Positions 1 through 15,300 of a stretch of 64,000 nt of DNA are shown in pieces. How positions within the stretch are numbered: the stretch's first letter is position 1; the number at the start of each line of letters is the position of its first letter. The notes under the pieces were generated by a model. The model was not told the origin of the DNA, did no database searches, and saw only the letters and a list, made by a program, of their open reading frames with translations. Source of the DNA: Siderastrea siderea (Eukaryota; Cnidaria; Anthozoa; Scleractinia; Rhizangiidae); NCBI GenBank assembly GCA_964030785.1, contig OZ034968.1:29615686-29679685 (forward strand), read 5' to 3'. Both the position numbers and the translations under genes were made by a program.

Positions 1-367
1 CCAACCTTTTACATGTACTCTTCTTTTCAAAATAAATGTAATGTTTTTTCTGAATCTACAGGAATTATAGCAATGAAGATGTGAATGTGTTAAAAATGTC
101 CCAGTTGCCATGTCTGTTTGACAGAATATTTTTTAGAATTTGTGATTTATCACTCAAAATCCGAAAACCCCAAACTAAGCAAATTATGTTCCAGGACCAC
201 CTTGATGTACTAATACTACGTAAAGTAACTGTATGTGAACAGGCTCTGTCAAAAAGTGTTGAATTCTTACTTGTTTGGGTCCCATACAAGCATAAATTTG
301 CAATAAAGAAGCCTTTAAGATAAAGCAGTAGGGGTCAATTTCTGGTTTTGATATTTTTCTGTGACAG

Positions 368-3300
368 GTTGGATCAAGACACTTGATCAGTATTACACAC
401 AGCAGACGCGGCATATTTTAGACAATGTAGTTGATGCACTAGCAGTTGACAAGAGAAGAAAGTTTATTTGGGCAGAAATATCATATTTCTCAATGTGGTG
501 GGGTGATACTGATGACAGGAGGAAGAAACTTGCTGTAGAGTAAGTGCTCGTACCATGATCGTGATATTTATTTTATTTTTGTGTTCTGCTGCAAAGCAGA
601 AACAAACATAGCAGAGCTAGTGCCTTCTGTTTTTTTTCTGTCCACAAGACACCTGAAGACATTGGAAAGTTGTCAAAAGCTCATCAAAGACTTTTTGAAG
701 TGGCAACTGGGCATCACTTGCTATATAATTTGAGTATGCTATGAATATAATTTTGTTTTTTATTTTCTAGACAGCTATCGAATGGTCAGCTGGAGATTGT
801 AACAGGTGGCTGGGTGATGAATGATGAAGCTAACACCCATTACTATGCCATGCTGGATCAGATGATTGAAGGACATCAGTGGATTGAAAAAAACCTGGGT
901 TCAGGTCAGTCTGTTTTATATGTGATTGTGATAATGTTTTCTCAGACTGTATTTGCTAAGTAATCTACAGATGCTTTAAGGGAGGTTCTTTTTCTACACT
1001 TCTAGCCACTTCTATCAGAGGTTCTGTGACAAGAAGCAAGTTGTTGCCTCTTGCCTTCGGCAATGATATGAGCTGCAGTGTCTGTGTTGCTGCTGTTCAG
1101 TTTGACTGTATTTGTACAGCTCTCAAATGCTTTTCTACTCTCAGGTGTGTTAAACACTTTCAGAAGGCCTCCTTGTATTGATTTTGTTCTACCTCTAACA
1201 TTGGATAACTTCAGACTTCCTTCATTTGCTTGCTACTTTATCATCAATCAACTGCAATTCGATCTTGGTGGTGTCTCCAATTTAGCACTCTGTGCTAAAT
1301 ACTATTGACACCTAAATAATTATTATTTTTTCTTTCAGGTAGATATGAGCTAAATTACTTGAGATCAATTTCAGCCAAATGTTTCAAGCACCATTTTTAA
1401 AAGCTACAAGCTTCTTCTTTAACTGTTTTCTTATCCAGACATCCAAATTGGAGAAAGATGGCTGCAAGACCCCTAGAGTCAACCAGTTTGTCTTTACCAT
1501 TAATCAAGAAAAGTGAAAAAATATCTTTTCAAGTGATGCACACCAAGAAGAGACAGTGGCTTTCAGTTTAGAATAAAAAGGGTACCTTACAAAAAATTTG
1601 ACTTATTATAGGAGTAAAGCCAATGTCAGGATGGGCCATTGATCCATTTGGGCACACACCCACCATGGCGTACCTTTTGCGACGTATGGGTTTCCATTCT
1701 ATGTTGATTCAGAGGACCCATTATCAAGTGAAGAAACATCTTGCAAAAGATAAAAATTTGGAATTCATGTGGCGACAGAACTGGGGTAAGGCCTATACCA
1801 TTCAACTTACTATTAAATAATACACTATTGGCAACATCACTTATGACAGTTCAGGTACACCTTAAATCATGCATTCATGCTTGGTTTTTACAGTTGCAAT
1901 TTGCCTCCTATTTACTTTCTTTTTTTGTATCCACTGACCAAGCCACCAAAAGTGCATGTGGAAGAATTCTTTGGACTTAAATATTAATCATGAAAACTCA
2001 AAAATTCCAAAGAAATTGAACTCAGATTAATGTAATGGATTTACCCTATGAACTGATAGACTAGTGAAAATGCCCCTCAATTAAGGGGCAGTTTCATTAT
2101 CTGCACTTATGTTTATAGTTATAAGCATATGTTGATCCACCCTTAAATTTTATCCTTCACTGGACAGGTGTGATTTTTCTTACAGAGAAAAGTTAATTTG
2201 TTACAAGTACATAATCATGATTGTGTATTCTTGATTTCAGATCATGGATCATCAACTGATATGTTTTGCCACATGATGCCATTTTACAGCTATGATGTTC
2301 CCCATACATGTGGCCCAGATCCAAAGGTATGATGAGCTCTGCCACTATTCAGATTTTTGTAATTTTTTATTTGTATCACTGATAGCATCTACTAGCTGCT
2401 TGGAGTTTGTACCGTGTTGTGCTGATTTGGATTTTTCTTAAGTTACCGGTAATAACCTTTCAAACTTGGAATGCAAATTAGAAACTTTGTCCGAGGGGTG
2501 CAGGTAGACAAAAGTGGTTGCGATTAAAACAACTATTTTAAAATGGCATAACTTGGTGTCTGTTGGGCCATCAGAGAGAGAAATTAAATCTACTGTAAGA
2601 TTGCTACACAGCTATCTCTGCAAAATGTGATGTCTTTTGAAGGCAGTGTATCCTCGTCGTGCTCTAAATCTCATGGGGAGGTCATATCAGTAACAAGTGC
2701 TGACCTTTACACAAGAATGCAAGGGATAACTCTCTTTTGTGGTCAAAAGGGTGTCCACTCAGTTCTGATGATTAGGCCACCATGTTGACCAGTTTTGTTG
2801 GCCTGAAGTGGACTTGAGGCTAAATTTGCTCTCTGACTGGTAATATGTGCATAGCCAGCACTTTTGTGGCAGAACAGATTAACTGTTTATTGCAAGTATG
2901 CAGCTAAACCTGCACATTTTTATCCTGGGGCAGAAGTTATCCTAAAAAGAAGAGTAGACACAAAAGGAATTTGATGTACCTGGGACTTGTTGTAGGGCCT
3001 TCTCCTGGGGACAAGTTTCCTGATTTTATGATTATTTTAATTGAGAACTTTTAAATAAAGGAATTACCTGAACATCTTTTGTTTAGGTATGCTGCCAGTT
3101 TGACTTCCGTCGCTTACCAGGTGGTGGTATTACATGTCCGTGGAGAGTTCCACCTGAAAGAATTGACAACAACAATGTTGCACAAAGGTAGGACTGGGCA
3201 ACTTATCACTGTCTTTTTATATACCAAGTGTCCTAGTGTGAAGAGAGCAACCAGGAAGTATACTGTTGAAGTTAAACTTTCAATCTGAAGCCTACCAAAG

Positions 3301-6300
3301 AACCCATGAATGAACAACCTCCTTCACTCAGCCAAATTACCCTTTCCTTTTCTTTCTAGAGCTTATTTCATTCATCATTTCAATGATCTGCTCTCCACAT
3401 GAAATGTTCAAAATTTAAAATGAAACTTGATCTGACACTCGAGTTTTGATTGGATTAATTAGTGCAACGAGTACACTGGAATTTCACAGGTTTTCCAATT
3501 TGCATAATTTGCCTCCATGAACACATGTACAACATGTACTTTAAATAACATTGTTTCTGTAATAAGTAGTTTCTTCTGTTTTCTCAATACAATACTATCA
3601 GGTTCTTTCAACTCTATCAGAATACTTAATGAGTGATTTTTTCTTTATACTCAAATTTAATTGAAAAAGCTTGTAGTAGAAAGAGAGTAGGTGAAAAAAA
3701 AGGAAAAAAAAGATGATCTTTGAAAGGCAACTATGAGAACCAATGTGCAAACTCCCACATGCCTGATGATTGGGATCATGCATTAACCCACTGACGCCCA
3801 ATGCGCCCCTATGCGCCCTAGAATGAGCAGGCGTCTTGTTCCACTTGTGACGTCATCAGTTTAAATGACCCTGAAAAGCTTTGATAGCCAGTCGATGCAA
3901 CGCAAAAAGATCTTGTCAATGATGCCTGAACGACATTGATCGGATCAAGTACACCTGAGTAACAGACAGAAAACCATGGAACTTTAACCTCAAAAACACA
4001 AGGAAATCATGGCCTTCCCACAAACTGCTACTTTTGGCCAACTCTTTCCTTTTCAAACGAGTTTTGAGGCCAAATTTTTTTCACCACCAGAAACCGTGGT
4101 CGTATGGCTAACCCGACAGCAAAAAGCGAAAAATCAAAATGAGAACGAAAGCAACGGGCTTGTGTGCTAAATCTCGAAGAGCCGTAGACGGGGGAGTTGT
4201 GCGCATGCCCAAACTCAAAATGCTAGAAAACGTCCTGAAACCGAAAGAAACGGCAACTGTTTGTGCTAGAAAGCACTTTTTGCGAGGATTGGGATGAAAT
4301 TGGATCAAACAGGGCTAAAAAGGGCCATTTGCTGCTTAAAAGTACCATTTTTTCCAAGTTTGCCGGGTGTCAATGGGTTAAGCCAGCAAGGTTGTTTTAT
4401 TTTGAATGTTAAATTCTTCATTTGAAAAAGATGTTATTGAAACAAATTTTAATGAATTGAAATTACTTTTGCAATAACAAACTTAATTTTTTTGCACTCT
4501 TGGAAGAAAAGCATCTTCTGTTTTCACTGTTAGTAATGATGCAAAGGGACATTATGATTTCAGTAGTCCAGGAACTGCCTAGTACATACGGTCTTGTAAA
4601 AAATAATGATTTTAATACTAAACCCTTTATCTTACTAAAATAACATGAAGTCTAAAAAATGGGTCACTTGCTCTGCCTTATGCTACTATGTCCCAACTTG
4701 CACACTGTCTCATTATCCCGATGCAAACTGAATACATCTCTGATGGACATATTAAATAAAGTGCCATAATTCATTGTCATTCTTGTGCTCTCACAGGTCT
4801 AGAATGCTTTTGGATCAGTACAAGAAGAAAGCTCAACTTTACCGAACTAACGTCTTGTTTGCTCCTTTGGGGGATGATTTTCGATATGAAACTACATTTG
4901 AAACACAAGAGCAGTTTACTAATTATCAGGTACATGTTACAGCGTAATTTCTGTGTGAGAGTAAAATAATACACATCACCTATTAAATTATTCTTTAATC
5001 TTTGTCAAGTAGCTACTCAGATCCATGATTGTGGATCACAAAAATATTGTTTTAATTAAAAGTTTATTTTTTATGTTTGAAAATGTTATGTATGCCAGCT
5101 CACTACCCTCTTAACATTATAAATTATTTTATTCCACAGAGACTAATGGACTACATAAATTCTCATCCAGAGCTGAAGGCCAAGGTATGTGGATTAATAC
5201 AATTAGCCCAATATTATGGTACAACTGCTCAACATATTTACCCTTAGGGCCCTACATGTAAAAGTGACAATTTAAACATTCAGTTCCTCCTCACAATATC
5301 TGAACTTGATCAATTGTACAGGCCATGAGAATAAAGGAAATTATCACAAAGGTATGATGTCTTCCTGTTTAATCAAATTCTCCCAACTAGCAACAAAAAA
5401 ATACACCGAGAACAGTGAAGAGAATATGCATGCTGATATTGGGACTTGACGAGTTAAACACCAGTCTATCAGTTATTGACCCACTAGTTTGGTTACAAAA
5501 CACCATTCTGGTTTTACCACGTGACCTCTTTGATATAACCATACCACATGTCCTTAACGGCAATTTTTTAAATAAAGTTACTCAAAGTGAACTACGCTAA
5601 AAGTAATCGTTCACTACTTTTGTGCTTGCCACCAAAAAATTCCATACAAAGTTGTATAGCCTTTGGCTTATGATAGGTTAACATTTTGTTGTGTTCTTTT
5701 CTGCAGGTGCAATTTGGGACTCTTAGTGATTATTTCAATGCACTTTATAAAACCACAGGTAATGAACAAGTTGTTGTTTTTATAATTGTGTGCGCAAATA
5801 ATATCATTAAAAAAACTGGTGAATTACTCTCACTGAGAGATTAATGATGATGGTGCAAAAACATGTTACAACATAGTACATACACGTACATATTATAAGG
5901 TCATGACAAAATTAATTCAGGGCGTGGGCCTCAAATACTTCCTTGTCTTGGCCTCTCTGTCTAAGATTAGTTGAATCCAAACTAAATTAAATCTGTATGT
6001 TTACAGGTACCGAACCTGGCAGTCAACCAAAAGATTTTCCAGTTCTGAGTGGGGACTTTTACACATACGCTGACAGGTGAATGGGAATAGTGATGTTTTT
6101 ACTGTATAGTCACCAATGAAATACCAGGATTTTTCCAGAGACGAAAATTTCGTATCCAGTGAAGATACGATTTTTATCTTTCACATGTGAAGATATCACT
6201 TTTGTCATGGCTACCTCATTCTCAGCCAATGAAATTTATAAAAGTTATCGCCTTTGTTGCTATAATATGTAGAATACATATAAACGCTACTTATTATCTC

Positions 6301-9300
6301 TATTTTTCAACCAAAATTCGAATGTGCGTAAGATCTATATTTTATTAGTAGAGTGATTCAGTGAATAAAGGATTGATCCAAGAAATCGTTATCCTGGTAT
6401 TTCATCAGTGTCTATATAATAAACAGAAAATTACGTGGCCGCTTGGAGATGCAAATATTTTTCAGCACTCGAAGATAAATGTTGTATCTTCGCGTGACCA
6501 TGTAATATCCTCTATATCACTGATGATCAACAGTGTCTGTGAACTGTTTTAGTAATAGTTCAACCAATCACTGTATCTTGGGTATTGTCTCACCTCAATA
6601 ACCATCTCTTGTCTCTGTCACTAACTCTTGGGTCTCAGTCCTTAAAAGTCTGGTTTGTTAGATATATTTGAGGGGGTTTATCATTTTTCAGATGCACAAA
6701 CTGATGGCAGAGTGGTGCAGTGGTTAGCATGGTGCAGTGGTTGGTCTCGATCTCTATGGGGCCCGAAATTTTGGTGGTTCAATTTTGGTGCATCTGTCAT
6801 GTTGTTTCCTTTGTCAAGAAACTTATCTCCAATTGCGTCTTTCCACCGAGGTGTATGAATGGGCAACAGTGAACTGTTGGAGATACCCAACAACCTAAAA
6901 TGCTGGGGATAAGAATGTGATGGACTAGCATCCCATGTAAGGGTATCATTGATGTACTCCATATTGCTTCTTGCTACTTAAGTTGCTGGTGGCCCTTGTG
7001 CATCTTTACCTTTAGTGCTGCACATTAGAGGAAATTGTTTGGTCTAGAGTAGTACTGCTTAATACATGCACCCTTGGATCTTAAGACAATATTACACATT
7101 AAGGACGGTGCCCCCTAATACAGAGGTATTTTAGCAAAGGTTATGTCCATGGAGGAAAAAGCACATCTTGGCAAGGGTTATTGGAATCCAAAAAGGAAAT
7201 TGTGGGTAACCATGGATTTTTCAGAAATAATTAATATGCAAATTTTGAAAAAGCTTTAAAGCATGAATAATGTATGGCATTGTTACCCACAGTTTTTTTT
7301 TGGATCTTGATAGCCCTCGCTCAGATCTGCTTTCCCTACGTAGTCATAAACAGCGTAAAAATACCTTTGTATTAGTACGCACTTTCCTTAAGGAACCTGA
7401 GTATCTCGGACCAGAACCCGAGATGCACAGAACGTATGTGCAGTGACAAAAGGAGGCACCATCCTTGATTACAATGTCGTGAAAGCTGAGAGATATTTTT
7501 GTATGTAGGGATGATCATTACTGGAGTGGTTACTACACATCAAGACCATTTTATAAGAACTTGGACAGGGCACTGGAATCACATCACAGGTATTTTATTA
7601 CTTAAGGTATTATTTTAGTGCTTCTCTCTCTGATTGTGATGCACAAGTTACAATTACCTATGGTGTCATTATTGTCCAGAAGATGTGTTTAATTAAGCAG
7701 TTAGTAACAAGAAATTCTGAAGAATTTGCATGCGGCGCACAGTCTCTCACCCCCCTCCCCCCTCCCCCCTCCCCGTGTCTTAAGGGAAAAAGGTTTAACT
7801 TTAGTAGTTTGTGGTTTCCGGTGACCTGTTATGGACAATTTGCACTTCCGGTATGTAAGGAATTAAATCTGTGTATGCAACTTGAGAACTTGGTTTGTTT
7901 GTAACCAGTGACCTCTGTACGACTCTTTCAAATCGTTCTTAAACCGTGATATCCTTAAGCTACAACAGGCGGAAACGCTTTTTGCTCAAAAAGCTTTACT
8001 TCTCCTCTTTTGAGCTCAAACTTCATTTTGTCTAGTATTCTTGATTTCACGTTGGGGTTCAGACCAATTTTTTATCACCAGAAAGCTGTGTTTCTAGAGA
8101 CATCTGGAAGACATATTCACGGCAGTGCTGAGATAGCTGACCGACTCGTGACGTTTATATTTTTGCTTGTTAACCCGTGCTCTAATACAGACTAAAATGA
8201 ATGAAACTTTATTAAATTAGTTTGAAACGGCGGAAAGACATAAACGAAAGACTGAGAGGTCTTAGACAAGTTTAGACAACCAAAATTCTAAAATTGGGCA
8301 GAACCGAAAAGCAGAAATGTATTTCTGACCTGGTGCGACGGAATCAGTTTAGATTGGTGATACTCAGGCCTTGTTTGTTATTTGATTGAGATTTCATCAC
8401 CACCGAATGTTTTTGTTTACTGTTTTCCTTTTTTTAGTGTTATAGTTTTTTTGGGACGCTATTTATTAAACTTTAGGATAAATCTATTAGCGTTCTATCA
8501 CTAATGCTGTTCTCTGATTGGCTACGCTTCTCACTATCTAATCTGTTGTAGATAGTGAGTAGAGTGTTTTCCGCGCGTGGTGTTATATCATTTTTCAATA
8601 AAAACATGTAGTGTCTGCTGTTAAGTTTTGAACGTCTAGTAGATTTATACTAAAACAATTAAATTATTCGCTCTCGATTTCTATGCGTGATAGTTGATTC
8701 AGCCTTCGGCCTCATCAACTATCACGCGATAGAAATCTCGAGCTCATAATCTAATTGTTAAATAGAAGTTAGTTCCAGCTTTGATTCTATAAGGGCCGGG
8801 TTTACAGTGGCAGGTATAGATTTCATAGATTGCTTTCCGTTTCATGCACTGAGAGAACGCACGTGAGCGCGGATGGGCATTGGACACACACAACTCCCAA
8901 ATTCTCGTATCCAACAATTTTATTGTTGGATATGACACGATAATAACCAACTCGATGCTACGCGCCTTGTTGGTTTTAACCCTCTAAGCCCCATTAGTAT
9001 AAATCTACTAGCGTTCTATCATAAATGCTGCAATCTGATTGGCTACCCTACTCGCTATCTATTCCGTGATAGATAGTGAGTAGCGAAAAGGTGAGTGGCA
9101 GGCACAGTCTTATACTTCAAAATAACAGTGCAATGATGTAAAACTTTTTACTTTAGTGGAATATTAATCGAGATTTATACTAAAACAAATGTGATAGTTG
9201 ATTCGGCCTTCGGCCTCATCAACTATCACGCGATAGAAATCTCGAGCTCATAATCTAATTGTTAAATAGAAGTTAGTTCCAGCTTTGATTCTATAAGGGC

Positions 9301-12300
9301 CGGGTTTACAGTGGCAGGTATAGATTTCATAGATTGCTTTCCGTTTCATGCACTGAGAGAACGCACGTGAGCGCGGATGGGCATTGGACACACACAACTC
9401 CCAAATTCTCGCTAGCCTTTGTAAACACTGCCCCTTAAAAACGAAATGTCCTCAAAAAACAGCGAAATAAACATTTCAACGCTTACCTTTACTCAACTTC
9501 AATTCGCCGCGAAACTCAAAACAACAAAATTACGCTTCACACTTCTGTTTATAAAATCCGTGTCACCAACAGATCGTGCGGTATTTGAAACATTAGCTTT
9601 CAATCTCCTAAAATCCACGTCATTATAACGAGCCTGATTGTGTAGAGCCCGTGCGGAGACTAAGTCTACTGACTTCCTACAATTCAGGAATGTGCCTTGC
9701 ATTTTATGAGACGGCAGCGACGTTTGAGACGTCGCGCCGCCTAATGAAAAACATCATTATGGTAGTATTATATTGGTGAGTTATAGAGACCCCTTTAAGT
9801 GCATTCTAAAAAAGAAGATTCCTTTTGTATGCCAACACCTCTCCTAAGTGAATTCGCAGTCAGTGGTCCGTCAGACACACAATCACTACACTGACCTCTC
9901 ACATGTTAAAAACCTCTCTGTGCCGATGCTTACAAATGAGCTCACATGGTTCTTCTGTTACTGGAGGTTCCTCCTTAGTACAACTATAATGGGCATTAAA
10001 CACACGTTGGTGAAAACCAGTCAATTTTAAATTGGTAAAGTTATAGCAATGTAAGAGTGGTAATTAGGACATATTATAATTATTAAGGATACACTGAAAG
10101 CTATCGGTAGCTGTTTTGTACTAAGTGTGTTGAGTTTATAATCATAATAGTGTGGATTAATCAATATTTCTACCAAGTTGCATAAGATAGATTACAAAAA
10201 AGTTAAATAATTCAATAATAAACTTGTTATGAATACCAACATCTGTTTTAAAGGGCTGCTGAAATAATTTTCTCACTGGCTGAATCACACGCTCGTCATC
10301 ATGGAAGTTCAAGTTTTGCTGTAGAGCAACTGTATGGACTGCTGACCAATGCACGCCAGAACTTGGGCCTGTTTCAACATCACGATGGCATCACTGGGAC
10401 AGCTAAGGACTTTGTGGTGGTAGATTATGGTACAAGGTACATAATTCGGCTTCAGTTTGGTGTAAATTGTTTTTGAATTTTCCATATTTTAAATGTCTTA
10501 CACCTGTAAGTATAATTATAACGATAGCTTTGTTTATCGTTTGTCTCACGATATTGTCACTTTGACGTGGATCCCGACGTTTCGACCGCTTACTGCTGTT
10601 CTTCATCAGGCGATGGTGTCGACTGGGCATGTGTCACTATATGTAGCACCATGGCTGTTTTGTGATTGGTGCATATCCATCCTCATTGTGGTTGTTTTTT
10701 CGAACAGGAGTTTTGAAAAAAAATTTTAACAAATGTCCTTTATTTACCATCGGCAAGTGATTATAGCAATGTGCTAGTGGGACATTTAAACCTTGGAAAC
10801 AAATATTTCAAACTGAACGCAACAAATTTTCATGTCGCAAAAATCTGCAACACATAGATTTGTGGTAATGCGCACAATAAGCAGTCTCAACTGCGATGCA
10901 AAATAGTTGCACAAAATTGTTGCCCGTATTACTTGACCTTAATTTACAAAACGATTAAAAACATAACATTGTTTAAAACATTAACCAACAGGATGCTCCA
11001 ATCACTGAACGACGTGCAGCGAGTGATACAGGACTCCGCCCATTTTCTGTTGACAACTGACAAGTCACATCACAAGGCACCAGACCCAGTCCTGCCCCCT
11101 CTAAAATTTGTATGTATACCATAGATATATTTGCTTTTTATGGAATCTTGTAACACAGCCGCCGCATTTATACATACATGAACCTCACTGCGTTAGCCTT
11201 CGTTTTGGGTGTAACATTTGAACAAAAAGCTCCGTGATTTCATAGCGCATGTTGCAATCTCGTGTTTTTGCATTTTTTCTGTCTTGATTTCAATCTTTAT
11301 TGTATGAGTCCACACAAAAGACCATGACTAATGCATTTTTATTTTTTTTCTTCGTTAATTTTTATGTCCTAGGAAGAAACCAGACATGCGCATGATTCAT
11401 TACCGACAAAAGAAGTCATAACGTTGTCAGACACACCAAGGTAATCTCAAGTGTTTCTTTATATCGTGAAGTTATACCATACTTGTGCTCATTGGTTTTG
11501 AGTGGTCTGACGTTCAATTTAACCGAGTTTGGCGAATCTGCTTCCAAGGACTATGTAATACTTAACAAGTATTCACCAAAGTGGAGGTGTAATTGTTTTA
11601 GTATGTACCAAAACCAGTGGATAGCCAGCACCAAATAGTTCGCTTTTTCTGAGAAACGTGGAAAACTCGCGCGCGAAATCCAGAACAATGGCGGGAGATG
11701 AATAGCAGATGCTATCGCGAGTTTGAGTAGCCAATCAGAGAGCGCGAAAAACACTATCCACTGGTTTGGTAGATACTAAAACCTGTTAATGCCACCAATA
11801 GTTACAGCGACCACATTTTTGTGGCCCAAGCAGAACCTTAGTCATTTTCTTATCGAACCGTGCTGATTCGACTACGTCATTAATCGACCAGTGAACGTTT
11901 TAGCTCTTACCGAGTATAACTCTTTTTTTTTTTTTCATTTCTTAACAGGGCGGTGGTATTTTACAATTCACTGACAACTACAAGGGAGCAAGTTGTGAGC
12001 CTTCACATCTCAGATCCAGCAGTTATGGTATGGATAACAAAATAGCTGCAATAGCGGTAGACTCTTTTACTTCAGTTAAGCCTGCAACCGGAGACTGCGT
12101 TATGTAGTCTAAGTGCTCAACATTGATTGTTTAGTTAAGAGACACCGACTTTTTTATGATCCACACAACATTGAGTGACCTGTCTTGATTAGCATTTAGC
12201 AATAAGCAATCAGACTTACATGGTACTACTATAAGAATAGGGATTCCTTTTGAGGCAAACGGAGGTCATCTTACACACCCATTGTGAAAGCCAATCTGAG

Positions 12301-15300
12301 AGAAATAGACTCAGTCGACTCCACTGATTAAGGTTACTGGAGTTAACACTCGAATAACACTCGAAAGGCTTCTCTTCTCGTGTTCTTCCAACATCCCGCA
12401 TGGTTTATTGAGCCAACTGATAAACCATAGAAATGTGTGGTATATTGCTTAAGTGAAATACAGTCTCCTTAGGTATTATTCCCGACGAAGGAGCCCATGA
12501 AAACGAGCCCGTCCGCAGGCTCTGTGCATGTGGGATGGCTCTTGGCACAACAACTGTGAACACAGTTAACGGCACATAACTGAAGTTAAGCACACATAAC
12601 TTCTCCAGTCATGCATGTGTGCTTAACTTCAGTATACGTATCTCTACCTCATCAGTATTTGCGCAAATGTCTTTTCAACTTGTTTCCTTGTTTGTGTTTG
12701 CAGGTGAGTGACAGTGAGGGAAAAGAAGTTCCAAGTCAAGTTCTCGTGTGGTGGGATCACAGGAACAGAATATCAACTGCAAAATATGAAGTAAGGACTG
12801 TCATTACTACACAATGCGATAGGATCCCAGAAATACCACTGATGTTAATATAGGGCCCTTCAATATGTGCATACTGTATTTCTCGAACAAATGAATAACT
12901 AGTGTCAGTTCACGTAGTAGGTCTGAAGTTACTCGGATATACTTTTCTTCCTCTATTTTTTTCCTTTATGAAGATTGAAAGAAAAAAAAGACCAAGGCCG
13001 CAAATAAAAGTCGAAGCTCCCCTTGCGACCACTCTCGTAAGCGACCAGCATTGTGAAAGCCCGTTTGAACTGTCTCTTAAGCTCTGTAATCAAAAGCCCT
13101 AGTAAACGACCGCGACCACTTTTGTAAATTACCGTATTTTCCCTTTGTTTTATGCTCTCGTAAGCGACCACTCAGTCAACACTTTACTAGAAGCATTCAC
13201 TTCTTGATCAAATTTAGATTAATACAACTTAACTTGTACAGACGCGAACTTCTTCTGTGATAGGCAATTAAAAAAAAACTATTTAAACAATAGAGTTCTT
13301 GTGTCGAAGGCACTATCGTGTGATAGGTTGCCCAAGGAAATTTGATGTTCACAACGTTCGAGGGCTTATATGAAGTTTGAACATTAAATTCCGAGGAAAC
13401 CTATCACACAGGGCCTGAGACAGAAGAACTCTATTGCTTTTATTGTACAACGCTAAATTCTGAGCGAAAATTGCCAGAAACGGGCACTATTTAAGTCTTA
13501 ATATCCACAGATACATGCGAAGCTTTATGCTAAAAGTTCGCGTAAGCCACTACCCTCTGTTGTTTTATCACATTGTCGCTCACGAGAGAGACCAGCTCTA
13601 GTTGCGACCACCTTTCTAAATTCCCGAAGTGGTCGCTTACGTGTAGTTTATATTCTATTTCAGCCCAAAAATGCAGATTAAAATTTCAGACCAAAAAGCT
13701 CAAGAGCCGTGCTCTTTTACCAGCATTAAGAAGGCGGAGATTTCTTCGTGGGTTATATTGGGGAGTTCCTCCTCCGGATCCTGGTTAGGAAAGGCGTTGA
13801 ACTCCCGACCTAAAACCTTAAATTGGAATGCTACCAGCGCGTGAAACTAAAGTAACAACCTCGACGCAGTATTACGTAACTCTGATTGCGGAAGTTGTTG
13901 TAAGTCCACTTAAAGGAGCTACGTCACGGATAACGCATCTTGAAAAAATTGGCAAGTTTTTTCAAGTTTGTCATTCGTAATCCGTCTTAATCTCCCTCAG
14001 TCGGAACCATCCTTGTTTAGTTTTGGTTTATTGTTACTTCTTTGGTGTTCTTCTACCTTAGGAAACTTTTATTTTGAGGCTTCCTTCAGTGAGAAAATAA
14101 TTTTGTCAGATCAGAAAAATGAATGAAAACGCCGGGACATTGTTCCTTTAAGTATATTGGTTTTGTTTTGTTTTTCAGGTTGTTTTTGTAGCCAAAGTTG
14201 CTCCTCTGGGTCTGACCACATATTTTGTGTCATCAGGCCTTGGGTCAAAACTGAGTGAACGTTCCTCTATGACGGCATATAACTCTGATGAATACTCTCA
14301 AAAATTGGGGTAAGATAAAGTGAACTGGAAACTAATCTCAGATTTTAAATTCCGAGCATTCTCATTGGTTCACTGCACACGGGTTATTATCAGCGAATAT
14401 CGTCACTTTTTACCGTATAAGGAAATTGGATGGCATGTCACGTGCTGTGGTGTTCAGAAGTGTTTGCTGCAAAGCAAATGTTTTGTCCAAAAAAGTTGCT
14501 AATGAGAAAATTCAGCATCGATTTACTGATTATTTTGAGAAATATCAGTTGACAGTTATAATTGTTATAATTTGACGCTTTTTTGCTTCGCCCTTCGTTG
14601 ACGGCTGGCAATAGAATATATCCTAGAATATTGGTTGACAGTTTAAATAAAATTCTGGCCAATTTAACATTGGCTGATAACATGATAGAAATGGAATTTT
14701 GAAAACGCTTGATTTTTTGACAAGGAAAGATGGAAACCAAAAACGTAGCACTGATTGACGATAAGTCTACCATCATGTGTTGCTTTTTTCAAAAAAGTTT
14801 TTTAAACCGATCTGATTTTTTCTTCTAAATTTTCGGTGACTTCTATCCACCTTCATCAGAGCTTAAGTGAAAGTTGCTTTATCCAGTGACATTCCTTTTT
14901 TACTGTTTAGGGAGGGATTTAAAGTAGAAGCCAAACAGCCTGGAGCAGATAATATTGTTTTAGAAAATGATGCTCTTAAAGTTGAATTTGACAGTCTAAG
15001 AGGGCTTTTGAAGGTGAGAGTAATGTTGTGTGTTTATCTTTAAGACTGATTCAAATATGGATCATGCCATGTCATTTTTGCTGAAATTCTAAAGGGACAC
15101 TCAGTATTCTGGTAACCTCAGTCCGGGCTCGTTAAAAAAAGCGTTACGTACCGTATATTTTGCCAGTGTGGCAGAATAATTGGGTGGCAGGGTGGCCGAG
15201 TGGTTAGGGTGTTGGACTTCGAGTCCGTGGGTCCCGGGTTCGAATCCCACTCTGAGCACTTCATGGATTTGTTTCTCGGTTGTCCCGAGATATAAATCCT

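Noticed and set aside
1..367. An additional MAN2A exon in the first 360 bases
   Set aside because: The frames present do not contain the expected HSHNDPG motif that precedes the WIKTLDQY exon; the segment is intron.
14438..14776. 112-codon frame on the - strand
   Set aside because: It is intronic, has no recognisable motif and no homologous segment elsewhere in the window.
15192..15265. tRNA gene
   Set aside because: A and B boxes are good, but the acceptor stem does not pair and a SINE body and A/T-rich tail follow; it is a SINE head.
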